From Pseudomonas soli (GTDB lineage Bacteria; Pseudomonadota; Gammaproteobacteria; Pseudomonadales; Pseudomonadaceae): DNA of 64,000 nt. A model generated the notes under the pieces. The model had not been told where the DNA came from, did not search any database, and saw nothing but the letters and a program-made list of their open reading frames with translations. The first letter of the stretch is position 1. Every line of letters starts with the position of its first letter. The DNA is taken from contig NZ_FOEQ01000010.1 in the NCBI RefSeq assembly GCF_900110655.1, positions 104,808 to 168,807 of the forward strand, written 5' to 3'. A program made the translations under genes and the position numbers. This document shows positions 1 through 6,214 of this stretch, one piece after another.

Positions 1-163
1 ACGTGCGCCTGGCCAGTTCGGGGGCGTGCTTGTGGCCTTCGAGGATGGTGGCCACCTCGTGGGGCTGGCCATGCTCCTTGAACAGCGCGATGAACTGGGA
101 TTTATCGATATCGCTGTGGCCTTCGACCAAGGCGCGCCAATCATCCAGCAGGGAGGTGTCCAT
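1..163 (-). CDS. N-terminus of an unrecognised protein (cut by window edge)
   Basis: The first 54 codons of a minus-strand gene run off the left edge. The start ATG at 163–161 is preceded by an AAGGAA ribosome site. The visible N-terminus begins MDTSLLDDWRALVEGHSD and is soluble, acidic and helical, with no signal peptide. It lies 124 bp downstream of the nitrilase gene on the same strand, so it may belong to the same transcription unit, although a hairpin lies between them. I do not recognise the family from this fragment. Confidence 0.55.
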   Translation of the reverse strand, partial: MDTSLLDDWRALVEGHSDIDKSQFIALFKEHGQPHEVATILEGHKHAPELARRT

Positions 164-257
164 TCGGCTTCCTTGGTTATGGGCGCGGGCATTGTGCATC
201 GCGCTTCGGTTGTTGCGCCAGGGAACGAGCGCCGGGTTCGGGCCTCGTTGAATGGAC

Positions 258-280
258 CACTCCTGTCGGTTACGGGAGTG
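258..280. terminator. Hairpin after the nitrilase gene
   Basis: An inverted repeat, CACTCC at 258–263 and GGGAGTG at 274–280, lies just past the nitrilase stop codon. It has no clear U-run, so it may be an attenuator or mRNA-stabilising hairpin rather than a full terminator. Confidence 0.35.
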
Positions 281-287
281 TCCTCCT

Positions 288-1103
288 TTAATCGATAACC
301 AGCTCCCATACGCCACTGGCATGCTCGATCCGCTCACCCGGCAACCGGATGCGCTGGTTGGCGCTGTAGTCATGGAAGGCGCGGGCCTTGCCGATCAGCG
401 ACAGGTCCAGGGTCACGCTATGCCGCGACTCGCCACGCCCGGCCTCGAACAGCGTCTGGCCATACGGGTCCACCGCCAGGCTCGCCCCGACGAACACGCA
501 GCCATCCGGCCCTGACCCCATGCGGTTGGCGACCACGGCGAACACCTGGTTCTCCATTGCTCGCGCCATTACCGACACTCTATGCACATGGACCTCCGGC
601 TCGGACAGGCCGTCGGTGATCAATATCAGCTGTGCGCCCAGGGCCTTCAGCGCTCGCGCCGTCTCGGGGAACTCGCTGTCGTAGCAGATCAACAGGCCCA
701 GGCGCACACCGCGCCATTCGACGGTGGCGAAGCGGTCGCCCGGCACCACGATGCCGTGCTCCGGCACCCACAGGTGGGTCTTGCGGTAGGTGAGCAGGAT
801 GCCTTCGGGGGCGATGAACAATGTGGTGTTGTAGAACGTGCCGCCGTCGTTCTCGTACAGCCCCAGCACCACCGCGATATCATGCCGGCGCGCTGCCGCG
901 ACCACCGCCTGCACGGCATCGCCGTCGATGGCTTCGGACAGCATGCCGACGTCGTCCGCAGTGAGAAAACCGGTCAGGTGCGACTCGGGGAACAGCAGGA
1001 TATCGGTGTCCGGCGCGCACTGGGCCAAGGCCTCGAGGATGCCGCGCAGGTTGTGGGCGGTGTCGCCGTCGCGGGTTGTCGTCTGTACCACTTCGATCTT
1101 CAT
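288..1103 (-). CDS. Carbon-nitrogen hydrolase (nitrilase superfamily)
   Basis: A 271-residue cytoplasmic amidase/nitrilase-superfamily enzyme that would hydrolyse a C–N bond (amide, carbamoyl or nitrile); the substrate cannot be read from sequence. The Glu-Lys-Cys triad is visible: Glu in LLFPESHLTGF, Lys in TYRKTHLWVPE and the nucleophile Cys in GLLICYDSEFPE. I start at MKIEVVQ because the in-frame extension to 1199 is low-complexity, unlike family N-termini, and runs into the region serving the divergent regulator. The length fits a single-domain nitrilase-family member. It is divergent from a LuxR-type regulator and close to an APC permease, so together they look like an uptake and breakdown module for a nitrogen compound. 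Confidence 0.85.
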   Translation of the reverse strand: MKIEVVQTTTRDGDTAHNLRGILEALAQCAPDTDILLFPESHLTGFLTADDVGMLSEAIDGDAVQAVVAAARRHDIAVVLGLYENDGGTFYNTTLFIAPEGILLTYRKTHLWVPEHGIVVPGDRFATVEWRGVRLGLLICYDSEFPETARALKALGAQLILITDGLSEPEVHVHRVSVMARAMENQVFAVVANRMGSGPDGCVFVGASLAVDPYGQTLFEAGRGESRHSVTLDLSLIGKARAFHDYSANQRIRLPGERIEHASGVWELVID

Positions 1104-1173
1104 GGGCAATCCGTCTCGCTGGGCCCGACCCTTCCGCGGGCGAGTGACATTTGCGAAGGGTGGTGCAAGTATG

Positions 1174-1200
1174 AAAACAATCACTGGCAAAACAATCACT
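1174..1200. promoter_or_regulatory. Two 12-bp direct repeats in the divergent promoter region
   Basis: AAAACAATCACT occurs at 1174–1185 and again at 1189–1200, a 15-bp period, between the nitrilase and the LuxR-type gene. The 9-bp core AACAATCAC recurs at 2236–2244 before the permease. It is a candidate operator of the LuxR-type regulator by position only. Confidence 0.4.
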
Positions 1201-1226
1201 TCGACGGGTTAACCCGGGGGTAGGGC

Positions 1227-2039
1227 ATGAGCTTGAGCCTGCAGGATCTTTCGTGGCACCAGGGTGTGGGCCAATGCATCGAGCACCTCGACCGGCCGAG
1301 CTTCTGGCGCATCCTGGCGACGCTGCTCGGCGATTTCGTCGAGGTCGATACTTGGGTGGCGCTGCTGTTCAGCCACGACAAGCCGTTGATTTTCGACCAG
1401 AGCCCTTACGAGCGCGAGGGCATTGATCCGCTGGTGAGCGAGTACGCCAATGGCCTGTACCTGCTCGACCCGTTCTACATCAGCAGCCGCGAGCGGCCGC
1501 TGACCGGCTTGGTGCGCCTGGCCGACGTGGCCCCGGAGCAGTTCCAGCAGACCGATTACTACCGCCTGTACTTCACCCACAACGTGGTCGCCGACGAGGT
1601 GCAGTTCAACCTGGCCCTGGGCGATGGGCGCACGCTGTGCCTGTCGCTGGGCGGGCGCTCACGTTTCGACGCCCAGGCCATCGCCCAACTGGAGCTGGTG
1701 CGTCCCTGGCTGATCGGCCTGCTGCGCCAGCGCCTGCACTTCGAGCAACTGCCCGAGCGCGCACCGGCCAAGCCCGCGCTGGGCCTGGCCCAGGGGCGCG
1801 ACGAAGCACGGCGGCAGCTGGAGTCGGTGCTCACGGCGCGGGAGCTGGACGTGGTGCGGCTGATCCTGTCGGGGCATTCGAACAAGGAGACGGCCATCAA
1901 GCTCAAGCTGTCGGCCGAGACGGTGAAGGTCCATAGACGCAATGTGTACCGCAAGCTGGACGTGAACTCCCAGAGCGAGCTGTTCTCACTGCTGTTTTTG
2001 GCCGGCGAAGACCTCGCCAGCCTGCAACCGGCGCCGTGA
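1227..2039 (+). CDS. LuxR-family transcriptional regulator
   Basis: A 270-residue cytoplasmic regulator. The C-terminal ~65 residues (about 198–260) are a LuxR/GerE helix-turn-helix: LTARELDVVRLILSGHSNKE, then the recognition region AETVKVHRRNVYRKL. The N-terminal ~180 residues show no receiver aspartate pattern and I cannot assign them to an autoinducer-binding domain. The ATG is preceded by a GGGGG stretch. Divergent from the nitrilase and 280 bp upstream of the permease gene, it is the likely local regulator of both, possibly through the AACAATCAC repeats; that link is inference. Confidence 0.85.
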   Translation: MSLSLQDLSWHQGVGQCIEHLDRPSFWRILATLLGDFVEVDTWVALLFSHDKPLIFDQSPYEREGIDPLVSEYANGLYLLDPFYISSRERPLTGLVRLADVAPEQFQQTDYYRLYFTHNVVADEVQFNLALGDGRTLCLSLGGRSRFDAQAIAQLELVRPWLIGLLRQRLHFEQLPERAPAKPALGLAQGRDEARRQLESVLTARELDVVRLILSGHSNKETAIKLKLSAETVKVHRRNVYRKLDVNSQSELFSLLFLAGEDLASLQPAP

Positions 2040-2121
2040 TTCCCCCGCGCCATTACCCCCAGGTTAATCCTTCGACGTTATAGAAATCCGCACCGGGATC
2101 CGCATACTGGCCCTGCACCTT

Positions 2122-2164
2122 GTAGGCGCGGGCATGCCCCGCGATCACCGGCAAAGCCGGTGCC
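2122..2164 (+). repeat. REP element upstream of permease
   Basis: A Pseudomonas REP-type repeat with the palindromic core GCGGGCATGCCCCGC followed by a CACCGGCAAAGCCGGTG stem. A copy in the same orientation lies at 3665–3707, so the permease gene is bracketed by REPs. Confidence 0.7.
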
Positions 2165-2257
2165 ATCCCCGAGTTACTTGCTGTGCACGCCGTCCCTGCG
2201 CCCCGTGCAGCCAGACCGGCTGGGCAATTTCCTAGAACAATCACAAGAGGATGACCC

Positions 2258-2326
2258 ATGGCTCATTTCGCTCACGGCCCGGCCCGTGGCATCGCCCCTG
2301 CGCGCCAGGAGGCCACCCATGCCTGA
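2258..2326 (+). CDS. 22-codon leader frame overlapping the permease start
   Basis: An ATG at 2258 sits 7 nt after AAGAGG (2245–2250) and opens a 22-codon frame (MAHFAHGPARGIAPARQEA, then THA) that ends with TGA at 2324–2326. The permease ATG at 2319–2321 lies inside its last codons, and the permease's own AGGAGG lies within the frame. The arrangement suggests translational coupling or a leader peptide. I know of no homologue and cannot exclude chance. Confidence 0.4.
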   Translation: MAHFAHGPARGIAPARQEATHA

Positions 2327-3635
2327 CGCCACCCCCGCAAAACTCTCCCTCACCTCCCTGACGGTCTTCGGCCTGGCCTACATGTGCCCGAGCCTGGCCA
2401 TGGTGATCTTCGGCGTGATCTCCGAACGCAGCGACGGCATCGCCCCCAGCGCCTTCCTGCTGGCCACAGGCGCCATGCTGCTGTCGGCCCTGAGCTATGC
2501 CAAGCTGTCGCGCCTGTTCCCGGTGTCCGGCTCGGCCTACTACTACGCCAAGCGCCTGCTCGGCCCCGGCTGCGGCTTCGTGGTCGGCTGGGCGGTGCTG
2601 CTGGCTTACCTGTTCATGCCCATGGTCGCCTGGCTGCTGCAGTCGGTGTTCCTCAACGCCCAGTTCCCGCAGGTGCCCACCTGGGGCTGGTTGCTGATCA
2701 ACATCGGCCTGACCACGGCGGTGACCGTCAGCGGCATGGCCCTGACCGATCGCCTGAACAAAGTGCTCACGGTCCTGAGCGTGGCCCTGGTGCTGTTGTT
2801 CATTGGCTACTGCCTGCGCTATGTGGCCGGCCAGCCCCAGGTCGGCTTCACCCACCCCGTATGGAATGAACACAGCACCTTGACCGGCCTCACCGCCGCC
2901 GCCGCCATTGCCGCCTATTCGTTTCTCGGGTTCGACGCCGTGACCACCCTGGCCGAGGAGGCCGAGCAGCCCAAGCGCGACATCCCCCGGGCGGTGCTGC
3001 TGGTGATCAGCCTGGGCGGGCTGCTGTTCACGGCGGTGGCCTACCTGATGCAACTGAGCCACCCCGGCGGCCAGTTCGCCGACCCGCAAACGGCGACCTA
3101 CGCGCTGTCGATCGAGGTGGGCGGGCAGTTCTTCGCCGACTTCGTCAACCTCGGCGGCATCGTCGCCGGCTTCGCCTCGTGCCTGGCGGTGCAGGTCAGC
3201 GCCAGCCGCTTGCTTTACTTCATGGGCCGCGAAGGCGTGCTGCCGCCGCGTTGTTTCGCTAAGCTGCAGGGCAAGGCGCGCACGCCGGTGTTCAACCTGT
3301 TGCTGATTGCCGGGCTGGGATTGATCGGGATCGGCGCGGATGTGAGCTCGGCCGCTTCGCTGATCAACTTCGGCGCGTTCCTGGCGTTTGCGGCGGTGAA
3401 TGTGTGCGTGATTGCGTACTACCTGCGTGAGCGGCGCAAGCAGCGGTTGAGCGGGGTGGGGTTCGTGGTGTTTCCGCTGCTGGCGATTGGGGTGAACCTG
3501 TATCTGCTGTCGCTGCTGAGCACGGTGGTGATACTGGCCGGGGTGGCTTGGCTGGTGTGTGGCGGGTTGTACCTGATGTGGCTGACGGCGGGGTTCAGCA
3601 AGCCCACGCCGGGGCTCATGGAGGTCGAGACCTGA
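2319..3635 (+). CDS. APC-superfamily amino acid/amine permease
   Basis: A 438-residue inner-membrane transporter with about 12 hydrophobic segments starting near residue 10 (LTVFGLAYMCPSLAMVIFGV). The AAAAIAAYSFLGFDAVTTLAEE and PKRDIPRAVLL segments are the APC-family signature around TM6 and its following loop. It probably imports an amino acid or amine by proton symport; the substrate is unknown. I chose the ATG at 2319 because AGGAGG lies just upstream; a longer in-frame extension would begin in non-coding-looking sequence. Its neighbours, a nitrilase and a LuxR-type regulator, suggest uptake of the compound that the nitrilase processes or of its precursor. Confidence 0.87.
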   Translation: MPDATPAKLSLTSLTVFGLAYMCPSLAMVIFGVISERSDGIAPSAFLLATGAMLLSALSYAKLSRLFPVSGSAYYYAKRLLGPGCGFVVGWAVLLAYLFMPMVAWLLQSVFLNAQFPQVPTWGWLLINIGLTTAVTVSGMALTDRLNKVLTVLSVALVLLFIGYCLRYVAGQPQVGFTHPVWNEHSTLTGLTAAAAIAAYSFLGFDAVTTLAEEAEQPKRDIPRAVLLVISLGGLLFTAVAYLMQLSHPGGQFADPQTATYALSIEVGGQFFADFVNLGGIVAGFASCLAVQVSASRLLYFMGREGVLPPRCFAKLQGKARTPVFNLLLIAGLGLIGIGADVSSAASLINFGAFLAFAAVNVCVIAYYLRERRKQRLSGVGFVVFPLLAIGVNLYLLSLLSTVVILAGVAWLVCGGLYLMWLTAGFSKPTPGLMEVET

Positions 3636-3664
3636 AAGCGCAGGGTTTCCAGGTCAGGTATCTG

Positions 3665-3707
3665 GTGGGAGCGGGCTTGCCCCGCGATCATCGGCAGTGC
3701 CGGTGCC
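3665..3707 (+). repeat. REP element downstream of permease
   Basis: GTGGGAGCGGGCTTGCCCCG followed by a CGGCAGTGCCG stem. It matches the repeat at 2122–2164 in layout and orientation, and lies between the permease and the convergent acetyltransferase, where it may also act as a terminator. Confidence 0.75.
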
Positions 3708-3767
3708 AAGCACTGCGACGCTCGAATGAACACCCTGCTGGGTTAGGCCGAGCGCATGTGAGTGGAC

Positions 3768-4433
3768 TCACTCATAACCCATTTTCAGGTCTTGGGCTTG
3801 GGCTGCCAGCTCATTCATCACCACACGGCTGCCCTTGTCTCGGTTGTCCTTGTAGGCAATCAGCTCGGAGAACGCGATAGCCCGCTCGCCTTCAGCGCTG
3901 GCATGGGGGATTGTTCCCTCATCCAGCAGCTTCGCCAGATGCTCGCAAGAAACGTTAATCGCGAGGGCCGCCTCCGTCATGGTCAGCGTGGACTTTTCCA
4001 GGACAATGGTGCGTTCCACACCATGGAATTCATCACGAAGCTTCCGATACCCCAAGCGCGCGTAGAACCCTTGGGCGGTGATGGATGAAGGAACGCTCAG
4101 TGCCGTGACACCTGCCCTGATCGCTGCAGCATGAACGGCCTCCATCAACCGTTTGCCGACACCTGTCCGATGATGGATTGGAGCGACGAACACTGTCCTG
4201 ACAACCTCGCCATCCAGGCTTGCCGTCCCCAGCAATTCGTTTTGGTTGACTGCTACGAATACCATTCGGCTATCGAGCAATGCACTGACCGCCGCAGGTG
4301 AAAAGCTCTGCTCGACCTGGGCGATCACCTCTGCCGGGTAATCCCGCGAGTTGGATTCGCGCAATGCCGTGATCACGATGCGGCTGATGGCTTCTGCGTC
4401 TTCGCGCTGAGCGCGGCGGATATGACATTCCAT
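3768..4433 (-). CDS. GNAT acetyltransferase fused to an excisionase-type antitoxin domain
   Basis: A 221-residue protein of two parts. Residues 1–147 are a GNAT N-acetyltransferase: acetyl-CoA loop HHRTGVGKRLM (88–97) and the C-terminal GFYARLGYRKL strand typical of small GNATs. Residues 149–221 (LTMTEAALAINVSCEHLAKL through NELAAQAQDLKMGYE) match the complete helix-turn-helix/excisionase-type antitoxin that normally stands alone before a PIN-domain toxin gene. In those antitoxins the wing usually reads like VGTHRRI; here it is AEGERAI, so basic DNA-contact residues seem lost. No PIN gene follows: the next sequence downstream is a REP and the permease. The frame is continuous, so this is a genuine fusion, perhaps made by a deletion. 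The acetylation substrate is unknown. Confidence 0.75.
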   Translation of the reverse strand: MECHIRRAQREDAEAISRIVITALRESNSRDYPAEVIAQVEQSFSPAAVSALLDSRMVFVAVNQNELLGTASLDGEVVRTVFVAPIHHRTGVGKRLMEAVHAAAIRAGVTALSVPSSITAQGFYARLGYRKLRDEFHGVERTIVLEKSTLTMTEAALAINVSCEHLAKLLDEGTIPHASAEGERAIAFSELIAYKDNRDKGSRVVMNELAAQAQDLKMGYE

Positions 4434-4495
4434 GGAGACATCCCGAATTTATGCCCAAAGCTTAGTCGGTGTAGGAGCGGCGTTTACCTGTGAAG

Positions 4496-4765
4496 TCAGT
4501 GCTTCATCCCCAGCTCCGCATCATCCATCAGCGCCTTGGCCAGCGCGCTCAGGTAATACGATGCCCAGATCAGCTGAGGTTTTTCCTCCATGATCCCGGT
4601 GATGGTCAGGTCGCACACGCAGCCCATCAACTCCGAAGCCTGTTCCCGTGCGTGCTGGCAAGGGATGCCGGGTTCGATGCAGAACAGCGGGTCGGTATGC
4701 CCTTCACCCTGGTAGAACCGGGTCTTGCCCACCGTGGTGTGGGGCGTGGTGTCGTCTGTGCTCAT
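4496..4765 (-). CDS. DUF3077-family small protein
   Basis: An 89-residue protein with the DUF3077 pattern: KTRFYQGEGHTDPLFCIEPG, then ASELMGCVCDLT and a C-terminal helix LIWASYYLSALAKALMDD. The family is nearly confined to pseudomonads and has no known function. There is no signal peptide, so it is probably cytoplasmic. It lies downstream of, and on the same strand as, another small pseudomonad protein gene, separated by a REP element. Confidence 0.75.
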   Translation of the reverse strand: MSTDDTTPHTTVGKTRFYQGEGHTDPLFCIEPGIPCQHAREQASELMGCVCDLTITGIMEEKPQLIWASYYLSALAKALMDDAELGMKH

Positions 4766-4863
4766 TGCTCAATCTCCCTGAAATGATCGGTGCCTGGGCG
4801 AGCTCTCGCAGTTAGATCCGCTATCAGCTACACACCATCTGCCGCGCAGCCACGCCGATCCTC

Positions 4864-4893
4864 TGTGGGAGCCGGCTTGCCGGCGATGAGGCC
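4864..4893 (+). repeat. REP element between two small genes
   Basis: TGTGGGAGCCGGCTTGCCGG followed by CGATGAGGCC: the second REP variant of this genome (core GCCGGCTTGCCGGC), also seen at 21627–21672. Confidence 0.75.
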
Positions 4894-4919
4894 AGCCCAG
4901 GCAACCCATGGCTAACGGC

Positions 4920-5165
4920 CTAGTGCAGTGTGCGAGGCTCCACCTGCGGCATCTGCACCTGAATCAACGCCGATTCGAGCAGCACCCGCAGCGCCTCCAT
5001 TTCATGCATCGCGGCCATGACCAGAATCGACACGGGCGACTTGGGATGCAGCAGAACAGCCTGATGCGCCACGGTCTGCGCGCAGAGGGCGTACTCCGTG
5101 GCCTGGATGATGGTGTCTTCGAGAGAGTGGTGGTTGTGGGGTGGATCGGGGACGATCTTTAACAT
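4920..5165 (-). CDS. Small pseudomonad-specific protein (KIVPDPP type)
   Basis: An 81-residue protein starting MLKIVPDPPHN. I start at ATG 5165 because it follows AAAGGGAAA and because this N-terminus is common to many pseudomonad homologues; the longer in-frame extension would run through a large inverted repeat. The body is two or three helices (SLEDTIIQATEYALCAQTVA and AAMHEMEALRVLLESALIQV). Function unknown; cytoplasmic by appearance. It probably shares a transcript with the DUF3077 gene downstream. Confidence 0.65.
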   Translation of the reverse strand: MLKIVPDPPHNHHSLEDTIIQATEYALCAQTVAHQAVLLHPKSPVSILVMAAMHEMEALRVLLESALIQVQMPQVEPRTLH

Positions 5166-5217
5166 AACAATTTCCCTTTGGTGGTGCCGCCACCTGCCTG
5201 CTGTCAAACAGTAGGGT

Positions 5218-5297
5218 GGCAGCTGTACGTGGGTTGACAGACCGGCGGAAATTGCAAAGTTCCGGCGCACGCAAGCGTGCCCGCACGTACAGCTGCC
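5218..5297. promoter_or_regulatory. 14-bp perfect inverted repeat upstream of a small gene
   Basis: GGCAGCTGTACGTG at 5218–5231 is exactly complementary to CACGTACAGCTGCC at 5284–5297, with 52 bp between that include a second smaller repeat (ACCGGCGG and TCCGGCGC). It lies just upstream of the KIVPDPP gene. It could be a pair of operators that loop, or a structured 5' leader or small RNA. Confidence 0.5.
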
Positions 5298-5491
5298 ATA
5301 AAGGTTGAGCTGCATGCAATTTGCCGTCACAGCCTGTCAAAGCTGTATCGTTGATGTGCAACGATAGGCCGAGACTAGAGCCCCACCAGGGAGACCGCAA
5401 CGGAAAAAAGGCGGCAGAAGTATGTTTGGGAAATGGACTACAAGGAAGGGGTAGATTCTGATTTTTCAGCTTGATGAGTACCCACCTTCAA

Positions 5492-5521
5492 AAAAGCCTT
5501 CGCATCTAGGGGAAGGCTTTT
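5492..5521. terminator. Bidirectional rho-independent terminator
   Basis: AAAAGCCTTC at 5492–5501 pairs with GAAGGCTTTT at 5512–5521 around a 10-nt loop. The A-run and T-run make it work in both directions. It lies about 120 bp past the cytochrome c stop codon. Confidence 0.75.
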
Positions 5522-5638
5522 GTGGGCAGAGAGAGATAGGATAACAGTTTCATGGTCGATTTCGGGTCAGCCAGTATAAGCTTAAAGCTCAGGGTAAGTT
5601 TTCCTTGTCAGGCGCTATGCGGCGCATCCAGCTGAGGG

Positions 5639-6022
5639 TTATTGAGTGACATTTCTCAAGTATTCGATAAGGTCCGCGCGTTCTTGAGGCTTTTTAAGTC
5701 CTGCGAAAGCCATTTTTGTTCCGGGTATGTAATGCCTGGGGTTAAGTAGGTATTCAAAAAGTGTGGCGGTTTCCCACGTTATACCCCTGTATTTGTTTCC
5801 ATCGGTGTAGATATAGTTTTTCGCGAATCCCGTAGTGCTGCCAAACAGGCCGTGGAGATTAGGGCCTTCCATATTAGGGCCATCCTTTTCGGTCGTATGG
5901 CATTGTGAACATCGGATAGCAAAAATTCTCTTTCCGCTTTCAATATTGCCTTGAGGTAATGGGTCCGAGGCCGCTGCTTGTGTGCTTAAAATGGTAAATA
6001 TGATCCAAGTTAATCGTTTCAT
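5639..6022 (-). CDS. Periplasmic class I cytochrome c
   Basis: A 127-residue exported c-type cytochrome resembling cytochrome c2 and mitochondrial cytochrome c. A signal peptide covers residues 1–18 (ending TQAAAS). The haem site CSQCH is at 38–42 and the distal Met ligand is Met104 in YIPGTKMAFAG. It would carry electrons in the periplasm. Its codon use and base composition are clearly AT-richer than all its neighbours, and it stands alone between an AT-rich spacer and the yej operon, so recent horizontal acquisition is likely. The redox partner is not evident from context. Confidence 0.85.
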   Translation of the reverse strand: MKRLTWIIFTILSTQAAASDPLPQGNIESGKRIFAIRCSQCHTTEKDGPNMEGPNLHGLFGSTTGFAKNYIYTDGNKYRGITWETATLFEYLLNPRHYIPGTKMAFAGLKKPQERADLIEYLRNVTQ

Positions 6023-6139
6023 ACCTGTTCTCCGCTTATCAGGTCACAGGTAGGTTGTACACCTTGGACATCTCGTCAGATACTGGTAAAAATGTCAGGT
6101 CAGGCGTTGTGGTTGATGGTTCGGGTTATGTGTCGTGAA

Positions 6140-6158
6140 GGGTGATGGCCTATCACCC
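6140..6158. terminator. Hairpin after the yej operon
   Basis: GGGTGAT at 6140–6146 pairs with ATCACCC at 6152–6158 with a 5-nt loop. It lies 57 bp beyond the yejF stop. The U-run is poor, so efficiency is doubtful. Confidence 0.5.
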
Positions 6159-6214
6159 GCTCGCCCGGCAATCCTCTTAACGACATAAATGCGGTGGCTT
6201 GGAGGTATATGAGT

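Larger units (their letters stand above)
5166..5638. other. Gene-poor intergenic stretch
   Basis: 473 bp without a convincing gene. It holds the inverted repeat at 5218–5297 and the terminator-like hairpin at 5492–5521. From about 5400 rightwards it becomes AT-richer, as does the cytochrome gene beyond. A 13-codon frame at 5433–5474 has no support. Confidence 0.6.

Noticed and set aside
5433..5474. A 13-codon frame (MDYKEGVDSDFSA) before the terminator at 5492
   Set aside because: No ribosome site, too short to judge, and no relation to a downstream gene on the same strand.
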